Below, in pieces: positions 19,347-27,686 of a DNA stretch of 64,000 nt (positions within the stretch are counted from its first letter, which is position 1; each line of letters opens with the position of its first letter). Source of the stretch: Akkermansia muciniphila (GTDB taxonomy: Bacteria > Verrucomicrobiota > Verrucomicrobiia > Verrucomicrobiales > Akkermansiaceae). The stretch lies in assembly GCF_040616545.1 (NCBI RefSeq), contig NZ_CP156688.1:434001-498000 (forward strand), given 5' to 3'. The translations under genes and the position numbers were made by a program. Below the pieces are notes generated by a model that was not told where the DNA came from, did no database searches, and was given only the letters and a program-made list of their open reading frames with translations.

Positions 19347-20177
19347 ATGCCCACCCCCTCCGACAACGAAGGCGCCCCCAGGAACGACTCCGCCAGCAGG
19401 GAACCCCTGCACGACCTGCCGGACCATGAGAACATCGTGGAACATTTCTACGATCCGGAGGAACAGGCCAGGGAAGAAAAACCCGTCCGTGAAAAAACGC
19501 CCTTCTCCCTGATCGGCAATCTTATCTTCCTGTTCACCATAGCCATTCTGGCGGCTATTTCCTGGCTGGTTTACTCCTCCTGGCGCCCGCAGAATACGGC
19601 GGAACTCCCCGGCTTCCGCCAGAAGGAGAATGCCCCGGACATTCCCAAAATCCTGAAACAGGCCATCAGCCGGGACGCCTCCGTTTCCTTCTCGGAAGAG
19701 GACATCAACCGCTACCTCGCCTCCTCCGTCCACCCCCAGCAGCACGGGGCCCTGGCCATCTTCGCCACCAATCCCGCCGTAGGCATCCGGCTTCACGGCG
19801 GCAAGGAGCAGCCGGACGGCACGATTGGGGAAGGCTGCATGGAAATCATCATAGAACGCTACACGGGCATCGACTCCCGCCAGACGATTTCCCTGTTCCT
19901 GACGCCCTTCCAGTCCATGGACCCGCACAACTACATGGCGGTGCAGACGCGCTTTGAATTCTACAATGACGAAACCCTGCCGGGCGGCATCCACGTGGGA
20001 GGAACCATCGGCAGGCTTTCCGTTCCCCAAGGATACATGATCTTTCTCCTTCCCGCGTTTGAAAACCTGCTCCAGGCCTACCTGCCGCTCATCCACATGA
20101 TTGAGGAAAGCGGCATGGGCATCCACATCAGCGAAGGAAGGCTGGACCTGACGCCCCCGCAAAAGCGCACGCTGTGA
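19347..20177 (+). CDS. Single-pass membrane protein of unknown function
   Basis: A 276-residue protein with an acidic, charged cytoplasmic N-terminus (about 50 residues), one transmembrane helix at about 53-76 (SLIGNLIFLFTIAILAAIS) and an extracytoplasmic domain of about 200 residues. The domain includes IEEDINRY-like text (FSEEDINRYLASSV), repeated beta-strand patterns (GIRLHGGKEQPDG, GGTIGRLSVPQG) and no catalytic motif I can identify. It follows menB by 13 bp and may be co-transcribed with it, but shares no evident function. Confidence 0.7.
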   Translation: MPTPSDNEGAPRNDSASREPLHDLPDHENIVEHFYDPEEQAREEKPVREKTPFSLIGNLIFLFTIAILAAISWLVYSSWRPQNTAELPGFRQKENAPDIPKILKQAISRDASVSFSEEDINRYLASSVHPQQHGALAIFATNPAVGIRLHGGKEQPDGTIGEGCMEIIIERYTGIDSRQTISLFLTPFQSMDPHNYMAVQTRFEFYNDETLPGGIHVGGTIGRLSVPQGYMIFLLPAFENLLQAYLPLIHMIEESGMGIHISEGRLDLTPPQKRTL

Positions 20178-20244
20178 ATGCGGAGGCATGCATCAAGTTC
20201 AAAGATAATATTAAGCCGTTATTCCACCCCGAACCATTTACCAG

Positions 20245-20823
20245 GTGAAAAAGACGCCACAATGCCATATCGTCGCAGGTCCGAATGGGGCAGGAAAAAC
20301 TACATTTGCCCTGGATTACCTGATGCATGAAACAAATTGCCGGGCATTTATCAACGCGGACATGATCGCCCAGGGCCTTTCGCCTCTTGCTCCGCAATCG
20401 GTCCAGGTTAAGGCAGGGAAATTGTTTTTGGAAGAATTGAAAAGGCATCTGAAACAAAAAGAGAGCTTCTGTTTTGAAACTACTCTTTCCGGCTCTTCCT
20501 ATCTGCAAAAAATCAACCAGTGGAGAAAAGACGGCTGGCATGTGATTCTTCATTATCTCTGGATACCGGATGCACAATTTTCCGCTTTACGCGTGCAGGA
20601 ACGTGTAGCTCAGGGAGGGCATGACATTCCTCATAAGGCCATTTTAAGACGCTATGATAAAAGCCTGCGCAATTTATTCAATTATCTCCCCATATGCAAT
20701 GAAGTAATGTGCTACGATAATTCAGACGTAAATCATCCCCTCATTTTCACCATGGCAAGAGGAAAGATTGAAGTCATCAACGCACCCCTGTATAAAAGCA
20801 TTCAACAGAAAACCTGTCCATGA
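20245..20823 (+). CDS. Zeta-toxin-like P-loop kinase
   Basis: A 192-residue ATPase starting at GTG. Walker A is AGPNGAGKTT (residues 11-20). The segment FINADMIAQGLSPL with NAD matches the zeta-toxin/UDP-N-acetylglucosamine-kinase family, as do FCFETTLSGSSYLQKI and the Arg-rich stretch RVQERVAQGGHDIPHKAILRRYDKS. Zeta toxins phosphorylate cell-wall precursors. Other members of this broad family are not toxic, so activity is uncertain. The DNA is visibly AT-richer than the flanking housekeeping genes, which suggests acquisition. The stop overlaps the start of a small downstream gene as ATGA, the coupling common in toxin-antitoxin pairs. Confidence 0.8.
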   Translation: MKKTPQCHIVAGPNGAGKTTFALDYLMHETNCRAFINADMIAQGLSPLAPQSVQVKAGKLFLEELKRHLKQKESFCFETTLSGSSYLQKINQWRKDGWHVILHYLWIPDAQFSALRVQERVAQGGHDIPHKAILRRYDKSLRNLFNYLPICNEVMCYDNSDVNHPLIFTMARGKIEVINAPLYKSIQQKTCP

Positions 20824-21044
20824 ACCATCATCCACATCTGTCCGAAACGGCAAAACGAGGGTTGCGGGCTCTTCACAGGGCGGTAAAAAAAGAGATGGAG
20901 AAAAAAAGCAGGTTGGGACAATACGTCATTGTCTTTCGCAACGGAAAAACGGTGCGGATGCTCGCATCAGAAGCCTTGCAAGCTTCCACTCCTGCTCAAA
21001 ACCCGGGAGAAACTGCCCCCCCTGATAGCGCCTGCCACCGGTAA
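20820..21044 (+). CDS. Small partner protein of the zeta-toxin-like gene
   Basis: A 74-residue protein whose ATG shares bases with the TGA of the kinase gene. An N-terminal helix rich in Lys/Arg/Glu (RALHRAVKKEMEKKS) leads to a short strand-turn-strand reading YVIVFRNGKTVRMLASEAL. As I recall, small proteins with a basic helix followed by VVWRDGKVV-like strands often sit beside zeta-type kinases and are taken as the cognate partner, but this assignment is inference. The last 20 residues are low-complexity. Too short for a firm family call. Confidence 0.6.
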   Translation: MNHHPHLSETAKRGLRALHRAVKKEMEKKSRLGQYVIVFRNGKTVRMLASEALQASTPAQNPGETAPPDSACHR

Positions 21045-21131
21045 CCTAATACTCTGAAGGCGTCCGGTCTTTCAAATCTCAGTCTTGCGCCTCAAGTACT
21101 TTCCTCCTTCAGGGGTATATTACAGAAAAGA

Positions 21132-22085
21132 CTATTTCTCCATATCCCTGACCATCAGGGTCATGTATTCTTCCGGCCAAGAATGGATAATCTGCCCGGC
21201 GTCATTGAAGACGGCCACCAGGCGGATGGAGTCCCGCCCATCTGAAAGCACCATTACGGTTTCATCCTTTTCAAAATCATACCGCGGCTTGCCCAGCTTG
21301 AAAGCGGCATTCCTGCGGTCCGTCTTCAACCAGGCGCGCGCCTGCTCCATCGTCAGTCCCCGCAGGGCGCGGTCATCCCTGAACACGCGCCTTGCCGCAT
21401 TCATGGCCGCGGGGCTGGAGACCACCATGCTATTCCGGAACGGACGCGTTTCCCACATGCGGTCAATGTCCCGTTCCAGCGCGCCGCCCATCCCCCCGGA
21501 AAGGAAGAATACGGCCACAGGCCAAACCAGCAGGACAACCACTACCCACGCCGTCAGCCGCCTGCGGCTTTTGGAAAGCGCCGCGATGCCCTGGGCTATT
21601 TTCCCCCATTTCTCCACAAGTTCCTCATCCGCATGCCCGAACAGAAAGTTCACCTGCCTGTGTTCAATGCCGTTCCGGAGTTCCGCCACCGTCTTTCCCT
21701 TTTCCGGGGCCAGATCCTCCAGCGTAGGGCCTCCCTTGACAAAATGGCGCACGATTTTAGGCCACAGCACGGGAACCACGGCAAAACGGACCGTGAGCAG
21801 AACCAGGCTGCCCACCAGGCAGCCGCTGATCAGCAGGACGTCAAACGGACGGCTGAAGAAATAGTCCGGATTCCACATCCAGATGAAAGGCGCGGCCAGG
21901 TAAATCCCCAGCGCAAACAGGCACCACGACCAGACAACGGCGGAAAAACGGCTGACCGCCACGGCCACCCCCAGCAGGAACAACAGGGAGCCCAGGACGA
22001 TTCCCCACGGGAACGTCCCGTAAATGGCGGCCAGAAAAGCCAGAATCATCAACGCCATGCCCACGGGCTGCCGAACTTTTTGCAT
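21132..22085 (-). CDS. Multi-pass membrane protein of unknown function
   Basis: A 317-residue protein. Four hydrophobic helices lie in the first 110 residues (for example MALMILAFLAAIYGTF and VLLISGCLVGSLVLLTVRF). A charged segment of about 85 residues follows (PTLEDLAPEKGKTVAELRN), then a fifth helix (LTAWVVVVLLVWPVAVFFL) and about 110 extracytoplasmic residues. No catalytic or transporter signature is visible. The start at 22085 is taken because the upstream in-frame extension is not hydrophobic or conserved-looking. It may be co-directional with the TolC-like gene upstream but is separated by about 90 bp. Confidence 0.65.
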   Translation of the reverse strand: MQKVRQPVGMALMILAFLAAIYGTFPWGIVLGSLLFLLGVAVAVSRFSAVVWSWCLFALGIYLAAPFIWMWNPDYFFSRPFDVLLISGCLVGSLVLLTVRFAVVPVLWPKIVRHFVKGGPTLEDLAPEKGKTVAELRNGIEHRQVNFLFGHADEELVEKWGKIAQGIAALSKSRRRLTAWVVVVLLVWPVAVFFLSGGMGGALERDIDRMWETRPFRNSMVVSSPAAMNAARRVFRDDRALRGLTMEQARAWLKTDRRNAAFKLGKPRYDFEKDETVMVLSDGRDSIRLVAVFNDAGQIIHSWPEEYMTLMVRDMEK

Positions 22086-22173
22086 ATCCGGACCGTAACA
22101 CAAGCCTTTGAAGGCATCAAGAAAGGAAGCCCCCGCAGTCACACAGGACCGCGCCGCCGCACCGCCTTTCCCC

Positions 22174-23460
22174 TTATTTCAGCCAGCCGTACTCCATGAT
22201 GAGCGCCGCTTCCACCTCCGCATTCTTGGCGGCTTCCGCATCCAAATTCTCATGCATGGTTTTAATATCCTTCCTCTGCGCCAGATATTCCTTGCCTGAT
22301 AGGGCCATCCTGGACTTCTTAAATTCAATTTCCTTCAAAATGACTTTCTTCCAGATTTCAAACCTTTTCCTGCTCTCCATCAGCGCGGCCACTTTGATGC
22401 GTCTCTGTTGCAAATCCATCACAACCTTTTTCTGCATCAGATCATGATTTTCCTTAGCCGTCTTGTATTGGAACCAGGAAGTCAACCGAGTGTCCAATTC
22501 TTCACGCAGGCTCATATTCACCTGCATGTCTCCGGCTCCTGCAAAGAACCCCTGATAAGTACCACCCGTACTGGAAAACAGGGTAGGGCTGTAAAAATTA
22601 ATATCTACGGACGGGAAAAACTTCATCTTGGCATTTAGAACCTGCAGTCTGGAAGCTTCCAATTCCATGGCCACCATGGTCACTACCAGCAAATCCAAAT
22701 GCCGGGAAGCGGTCCTGTATTTCACCCAGTCCACCCTGGGCATCGTTTCAGGCCTGACAAGCCACTGAGCATCCATATTCCCCATAAGGACAGCAAACCC
22801 CTGAGAAATTTCACTCACCCTTTTCTCCCAATCATCCTGGATCAATTTTTTCTGAACGCCATCATCGTTATAAGGCACGGCATCCAGCCGATTCTTGTAG
22901 CTGGTGTATGCATTTTGATAGGAAAGCACCTGCCTATACAACCTAGACACAAGTTCCCTTTTTTTCATCTCCAAGGTTTTCCGGGCTGTATAGACGGCAG
23001 ATTTAGCTGAGTAATAATCAAAAGGTATCTGCGTCAGGGACGGCATATTAAACAGAATATTGGTATTATACTCTACATCCTGTGCTGTTACTCGGGTCAG
23101 TTCATTCAACTCTTTTGTCAGCATCCAATCCAGATTCACACCTGGAATGACTTGGGTATATACGCTGATTACAGAACGTTCCGTTGCCCGAAGAGCCTGT
23201 TCCGAGCGCTTCAAATCCAAATTTCCCTCCATCATAGCAGCCATCGCCGTATCCCAGGATATTTCCTTTCGGGGCAACTCCTCCCAATCGGGAATGGCAG
23301 CCATTTTATCCATCAGCTCCACAGTTTTTCTTTCCATGTGCTTATCCACGGAACAGGAAGTACACGCAACGGAGCAAATACAGAAACCCAACAGAGTCTT
23401 CCACCAAGCCACCCTGAATGGACTCCAGAAAAAGCTGCAAACCGAGGAGAAAAGGAGCAT
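22174..23460 (-). CDS. TolC-family outer-membrane efflux lipoprotein
   Basis: A 428-residue protein. A membrane signal ending in CSVACTSC suggests lipidation at Cys33 or Cys36. The rest is long amphipathic helices in two similar halves, with coiled-coil segments such as YTARKTLEMKKRELVSRLYRQVLSYQNAYTSYKNR and HDLMQKKVVMDLQQRRIKVA. This is the TolC/OprM pattern of outer-membrane export tunnels. The gene lies about 1.3 kb from a permease-ATPase-adaptor operon on the same strand that lacks its own outer-membrane factor, so it is the likely third part of that exporter. It is transcribed divergently from the lipoprotein gene at 23675. The region is AT-richer than the surroundings. Confidence 0.75.
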   Translation of the reverse strand: MLLFSSVCSFFWSPFRVAWWKTLLGFCICSVACTSCSVDKHMERKTVELMDKMAAIPDWEELPRKEISWDTAMAAMMEGNLDLKRSEQALRATERSVISVYTQVIPGVNLDWMLTKELNELTRVTAQDVEYNTNILFNMPSLTQIPFDYYSAKSAVYTARKTLEMKKRELVSRLYRQVLSYQNAYTSYKNRLDAVPYNDDGVQKKLIQDDWEKRVSEISQGFAVLMGNMDAQWLVRPETMPRVDWVKYRTASRHLDLLVVTMVAMELEASRLQVLNAKMKFFPSVDINFYSPTLFSSTGGTYQGFFAGAGDMQVNMSLREELDTRLTSWFQYKTAKENHDLMQKKVVMDLQQRRIKVAALMESRKRFEIWKKVILKEIEFKKSRMALSGKEYLAQRKDIKTMHENLDAEAAKNAEVEAALIMEYGWLK

Positions 23461-23613
23461 ACTGGTGCCCGTTTCATAACTTCTGCTTCTGAAAAGTCAA
23501 GTACCAACACAGCAGAACCGATAAAAGGAGTATAGGAGGAAGATCATCAATACCCGCTCAAATCCCTCTTCCATTCGTTTGTGAAATGCGTTCCATTTTC
23601 CAAATTTCCTTCC

Positions 23614-23640
23614 TTGACAGATCATATGAAATACTACAAT
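23614..23640 (+). promoter_or_regulatory. Possible sigma-70 promoter for the 23675 lipoprotein
   Basis: TTGACA at 23614-23619 and TACAAT at 23635-23640, 35 bp before the ATG. The spacer is 15 bp, short of the optimal 17, so strength is uncertain. Confidence 0.45.
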
Positions 23641-23674
23641 CTCCTTCAATAAACATTATCTATAGTTATTTGTT

Positions 23675-24157
23675 ATGTTCCCTCTTTCCCAGAATATCTC
23701 CCTGGCCTGCTGTTCCCTCGGACTTCTCTTTTTGACGCAATGCGGCGGAAGCAGTAGTAGCGGCGGTAATGCCCCCGATACTCTCAACGGCACCGTATTA
23801 TCCATCAGACTGGGAATAACGGCATCAGATTTTCCTAATATTTTTGAATTGATCACCGCTACTAACGGACAGTCCAGCCTCCAGACCAGGGGACAGAATA
23901 TTGAAGAATGGAATGGCTCCCCAACCGTGATTTATCACAAGACAGGCGATAATGCAGCTACTCTGAACCTGCGTTGGATTGCGGGGAAAAACAATACTAT
24001 AGCATATTCCATGGACCTCCCTGCTCTGGAATTTGACCAATCCACCCATGCAGCCGCAGGCGGCGAAGGCGGAACGCTTTCACGCCAGCCGGCAGGAGAA
24101 GAAATGCAAACTCTCAATGGTGTCAGTGCAGACGTCACCATTACTTACAGCAACTAA
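23675..24157 (+). CDS. Small Cys-Gly-Gly lipoprotein beside the TolC-like gene
   Basis: A 160-residue predicted lipoprotein. The N-terminal helix ends LLFLTQC, followed by GGSSSSGG. The mature part is beta-rich with the segment VIYHKTGDNAATLNLRW, which resembles YTYRFNEGANSGVLNIS in the lipoprotein at 6008-6469. No enzyme motif. It precedes a second lipoprotein gene on the same strand by 47 bp and lies between the TolC-like gene and the permease operon. That position suggests a functional link to the exporter, as cargo or accessory factor, without proof. Confidence 0.7.
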   Translation: MFPLSQNISLACCSLGLLFLTQCGGSSSSGGNAPDTLNGTVLSIRLGITASDFPNIFELITATNGQSSLQTRGQNIEEWNGSPTVIYHKTGDNAATLNLRWIAGKNNTIAYSMDLPALEFDQSTHAAAGGEGGTLSRQPAGEEMQTLNGVSADVTITYSN

Positions 24158-24204
24158 TCGTCCCTTCCTGTCTTACTCATATAATTTCAATATCCTCCAT
24201 CTAT

Positions 24205-24672
24205 ATGAATACTCGTTTTTGCATCATGGCATCTCTGCTCCTTCCCTCCTTTTTGTGCACATCCGTGCTCACAAGTTGCGGAGGCTCCAGTAAAACGGAA
24301 GAAATCTATATTCCTATCGGAACAGCTCGCAATGTAGAAATCTCCTTGGAAAACAACCAGGTATATACAGTTGCCTTTGATGTTGTTTCCACACACAACG
24401 CTAACATCTATTCCGGAGAAAGTGCGGACCCCAGTGTCGCGTCCATCCATGTTAGAGGTTATGTTCCCGCTGATGACACCGCCGCTGAAATAGCTTTGTA
24501 CTGGTACACCAACAGAGCCGGTGAAGAGGCCTTCCCCTGCTACTTGATTATGACCGACGTTAAAAATGTAACCAAAGGTACAGGAACCGCTACATGCGCT
24601 CTGTCTGATCCCTATTTTGCCAATCCTGCCGTTACCGATCGGCCCGGTACCCTGACGAAATTCAATAAATAA
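24205..24672 (+). CDS. Small Cys-Gly-Gly lipoprotein, second of the pair
   Basis: A 155-residue predicted lipoprotein. The signal MNTRFCIMASLLLPSFLC leads to SVLTSC followed by GGSS. The mature protein is beta-rich and acidic, with two distal Cys residues (FPCYLIM and TATCALSD) that could form a disulfide. Sequence similarity to the neighbouring lipoproteins outside the leader is weak. It is followed by a strong terminator and converges on the ABC permease gene. Function unknown. Confidence 0.68.
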   Translation: MNTRFCIMASLLLPSFLCTSVLTSCGGSSKTEEIYIPIGTARNVEISLENNQVYTVAFDVVSTHNANIYSGESADPSVASIHVRGYVPADDTAAEIALYWYTNRAGEEAFPCYLIMTDVKNVTKGTGTATCALSDPYFANPAVTDRPGTLTKFNK

Positions 24673-24705
24673 TACGAGATATTTACTATCTTACTATCTG
24701 ATTTT

Positions 24706-24738
24706 AAAGGCCTGCAGACTTCCTCTGCAGGCCTTTTT
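24706..24738 (+). terminator. Rho-independent terminator after the lipoprotein pair
   Basis: A perfect 13-bp stem, 24706-24718 (AAAGGCCTGCAGA) pairing with 24724-24736, a 5-nt loop, and a T-run continuing to 24738. It lies between convergent genes, 34 bp past the lipoprotein stop. Confidence 0.9.
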
Positions 24739-24806
24739 ATATCAAAACAGCATCTCCGAACGAAGAAAGAACAGTTATTCAGTCCAAGCACGGACGTGTA
24801 CTCCGC

Positions 24807-25952
24807 TTATTTCAAGACTTTCCCAATAGGACGATAGGCAGAGAAGGCAACTGGTACGGAAGAAAGCAACACACAAATCAAAAGAGAAATGCCTAAAAGC
24901 CATAGATCCTGCCATATGTCTGCATACGTTAAAACAGCATCTCCCAGCTTGAAAAATTCTCCCAGGACAATCTTTTGAGTCTTCATGAAAGCCCATACAG
25001 CTCCAGCATAAGAAATTCCTATCAAGAAAATATTTTCAACAATAAATGTCAACACCAGCAAAGCCGGGCGCACCCCAAAACTTTTCATTAGTGTATAAAC
25101 ATACTCGTTCTGGCGAAATTCCATAGAAGCCAGGGCAATTAGAAGAATCCCCACAATAACAGCAATACCAACGGAAAAACCGGTCCGGCATTCCATCTGG
25201 TTGCTCATCAGCACTTCCAATCTTTTCAACATGCCTACATGAGTCTGAACCATCGTCATGCTTCCGTCATAGCGCACCATATTATTCAGCGTTTCCTCAA
25301 TATTCTGGATATTATCCGCGGTCATCTCATGAACCCTGATCACATAACGGTCGTTGCTTACAGGGGCAACCTGTCCGGTATTAAAAGCTCCCTCCGGAGC
25401 CAGCACAACTCCGGAAGGATATAATTTTCCTAAAAGGTGATTCTCCGGCAACGGAGATGCATTCAATGAAAAGTCGAAATCCCCGATGACAACTTTGCAC
25501 GGTCCAGGATGCAGGGAACTCCTGCCCGGGTGAAACAAAAGGACGACAGGCACTTCCTCCAGCCCCAGATCAGCAAGATAAAAGCAGGACTCCATGTTGT
25601 ATTCCAGAATAGGGAAAACCGCTTTTCCCACACGGGCGAATCCCGCGGGAGCGTCTTTTAACGCCAGAACGTCGCAGCCATACAAGGAAGGCAACTCATG
25701 TTGAAGCAGATTCCTTTTGGAAGGTTCACCGTCGCGCACGGTATCAAGGACTACAATCAAATCAGCACCGTTTCTTTTGATCTCATCATGCAGCATCTTT
25801 GCAGAAAGAACGTAATTCGCAAGAAATGAAAGAGCGCACAGCGAGAGGAAAAACGCTACCAATACCCGGGAAAGCGGGCTGGCGGGCCTTTCCCTCCACC
25901 GGTGCAGAGTATCCTTAAAGAGATACAGACTGATTAAAATCAATGATTTCAT
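24807..25952 (-). CDS. FtsX/MacB-type ABC transporter permease
   Basis: A 381-residue permease with the four-helix layout of type VII ABC transporters. One helix at about residues 27-50 precedes a periplasmic domain of about 210 residues, and three helices fill the C-terminal 120 residues (VGIAVIVGILLIALAS, PALLVLTFIVENIFLIGIS, WLLGISLLICVLLSSVP). The end GAVW...AYRPIGKVL recalls the FtsX domain ending of MacB and LolC/E. Such permeases act by mechanotransmission, driving periplasmic substrates or lipoproteins rather than cytosolic ones. The start overlaps the ATPase gene by 38 bp. Confidence 0.82.
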   Translation of the reverse strand: MKSLILISLYLFKDTLHRWRERPASPLSRVLVAFFLSLCALSFLANYVLSAKMLHDEIKRNGADLIVVLDTVRDGEPSKRNLLQHELPSLYGCDVLALKDAPAGFARVGKAVFPILEYNMESCFYLADLGLEEVPVVLLFHPGRSSLHPGPCKVVIGDFDFSLNASPLPENHLLGKLYPSGVVLAPEGAFNTGQVAPVSNDRYVIRVHEMTADNIQNIEETLNNMVRYDGSMTMVQTHVGMLKRLEVLMSNQMECRTGFSVGIAVIVGILLIALASMEFRQNEYVYTLMKSFGVRPALLVLTFIVENIFLIGISYAGAVWAFMKTQKIVLGEFFKLGDAVLTYADIWQDLWLLGISLLICVLLSSVPVAFSAYRPIGKVLK

Positions 25953-26547
25953 GAGTCAGGTCGAAGAGCCGGGAATCATGCGTACTTAAAATGCATATCT
26001 TATCGGACGGATATTCCCTGATCAATTTCTTGATGATCTCCGTATTGCTGTCATCCAGCCCGGAAGTAGGTTCGTCCAACAGCAGAATATCTGAATCCTT
26101 CATCAGCGTACGGGCCAGAGCCGCACGCTGGGCTTGTCCGCCGGACAGGCTACCTGCCTTCTTGTGACGCAGGGATTCCAACCCCAAACGCTCCACGAGG
26201 TCGTCCACTCTTTGTGTCCACTGTTTTTTAGGCAACATGGCCATCTCCGCACATAATTGAAGATTCCTCTCCACCGTAGCTAGAGGCAGCAGATTGATTC
26301 CCTGAAACATATAACTCACCTCCTTCCGGCGATAAAGAGCATCAGTCAGAAATCGCCTGCCGGGAGCAAGCACCTTTCCGCGCTGGGGTTTCAGATAACC
26401 GGCCAAAAGTTTCAGCAGCGTGGTTTTTCCGCATCCGGAATACCCTTTTAAAATAGTGATTCCAGATGAAAAAAGCCTACTGTAGTTTTCAAAAATCCAT
26501 TGCTTTCCCGAATAGCTGAAATAAACGGATTCACATGCCAATTTCAT
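25915..26547 (-). CDS. ABC transporter ATPase (MacB/LolD-like)
   Basis: A 210-residue stand-alone nucleotide-binding subunit. Walker A is GYSGCGKTT, the Q-loop is YMFQGINLLPLATVERN, the signature is SLSGGQAQRAALAR, Walker B is ILLLDEPTSGLD and the H-loop is ILSTHDSRLFD. The motif set is complete. Size and Q-loop context resemble the MacB/LolD/FtsE group. Its ATG overlaps the adaptor stop (ATGA) and its 3' end runs 38 bp into the permease gene, so adaptor-ATPase-permease are tightly coupled. Confidence 0.92.
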   Translation of the reverse strand: MKLACESVYFSYSGKQWIFENYSRLFSSGITILKGYSGCGKTTLLKLLAGYLKPQRGKVLAPGRRFLTDALYRRKEVSYMFQGINLLPLATVERNLQLCAEMAMLPKKQWTQRVDDLVERLGLESLRHKKAGSLSGGQAQRAALARTLMKDSDILLLDEPTSGLDDSNTEIIKKLIREYPSDKICILSTHDSRLFDLTHEIIDFNQSVSL

Positions 26548-27608
26548 TTTTTCCGTACAATCAATTCCGTTTCTCCATTTACGATCAGCTCCATATCCGG
26601 ATGCGTTTTTTCAAGCAGTTCCTGCCAGGAGGAACATTTCCTTCCTTCCGGACTGGAAGCCAGCAAAATCTTATTGAGACGAACCACCTCTCCAGAAGGA
26701 GAATAATAAAGCCTGGCCGTACAATTAGAACCCAGCATGGCGTGAGCCCGGTCATAGTCCTTTGGAGACAGGCGGAAAAAATAAGCCAGTAAATCTCCTC
26801 CGCTGGAAGTGTTTTTCTCTACACGCTTGAAAGCAAAATTCCCCCGCAGCATGGAACCGTCACTCATGGGGACAGCCAAATATAATGATTCTGGCGGCAG
26901 TCTGGTCAAATCAGGATCCGCTATGGAAATAGTAATATAATAGGCGGAATCATCACAAACAGTTGCAATGGCCGCCGCCGCATCCAGATATAAGGATACA
27001 CTGTTGTCTCGTGGGAAGGAAAACTGGTACTGCAACTTGCCGTCAAAAGGCATTTTAAGGATGTATTTTTCCTCTTTCTTGCTGAAGTCCAATCTGGCCT
27101 TGTCCCCAACCATGGCTAATTCCTTTTTGGTCAGTTCAATCTTGTCCCTCAAGGATTTTTCCGCTCGTTGTCCGCCTTCCGGCTGTTTGCTGGCATACTG
27201 TCTTTCCTCTCTCGACAAGGAAGAATAAAATTTCATTTCTTCCAATTGTTTTTCTAATTCGGACAGTTCCTCCTCCTTGGCGATACGGTCTTTTAAAATC
27301 TTGACCTCCAGTTCCCTCCGCTCCATCTCGATTTCATCCTCATTGACTGTAGCAATGATAGTATCCCGCCGAACACGACCATCCGCCGGAATCCAGTTGC
27401 TGACGATGCCGTCTGCCGGCATGCTGAAAGAACGTATCCTCTCAGGGACGACCTTGGCCCTGAATACATTGATGTAGCAATCCCTGGCTGTTTCCGGGAC
27501 CTCTTCTTGAACGTTCGGAGCAATCACCGTTCCGAAGCCATGCGGCAAAATAGACGCCAGCAGGCACGAAAATATCACCAGGCATAATTTTCCCCAATTT
27601 TTCAACAT
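26544..27608 (-). CDS. Periplasmic adaptor (HlyD/MacA-like) of the ABC exporter
   Basis: A 354-residue exported protein. An N-terminal hydrophobic segment (CLVIFSCLLASILPH) is followed by a lipoyl-like half (MPADGIVSNWIPADGRVRRDTIIATVNEDEI) and a charged coiled-coil hairpin at about residues 90-155 (LEVKILKDRIAKEEELSELEKQLEEM). The second lipoyl half (ILKMPFDGKLQYQFSFPRD) and beta-barrel regions follow. This is the membrane-fusion-protein order. The hairpin is short, as in adaptors that contact a TolC-like tunnel tip. It is the first gene of the three-gene operon, just downstream of a lipoprotein gene with its own terminator. Confidence 0.78.
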   Translation of the reverse strand: MLKNWGKLCLVIFSCLLASILPHGFGTVIAPNVQEEVPETARDCYINVFRAKVVPERIRSFSMPADGIVSNWIPADGRVRRDTIIATVNEDEIEMERRELEVKILKDRIAKEEELSELEKQLEEMKFYSSLSREERQYASKQPEGGQRAEKSLRDKIELTKKELAMVGDKARLDFSKKEEKYILKMPFDGKLQYQFSFPRDNSVSLYLDAAAAIATVCDDSAYYITISIADPDLTRLPPESLYLAVPMSDGSMLRGNFAFKRVEKNTSSGGDLLAYFFRLSPKDYDRAHAMLGSNCTARLYYSPSGEVVRLNKILLASSPEGRKCSSWQELLEKTHPDMELIVNGETELIVRKK

Positions 27609-27617
27609 ATTCCCTGC

Positions 27618-27657
27618 AAAAAAAAGTGCGGCCATCCTTCACGAACGACCGCACTTT
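27618..27657 (-). terminator. Rho-independent terminator between lipoprotein and adaptor genes
   Basis: AAAGTGCGG (27623-27631) pairs with CCGCACTTT (27649-27657) around a 17-nt loop. An A-run at 27618-27625 gives the T-tract on the minus strand. It may allow partial read-through from the lipoprotein gene into the exporter operon. Confidence 0.75.
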
Positions 27658-27686
27658 GAATATAAAACCTGTGACTCATGAGCCAC

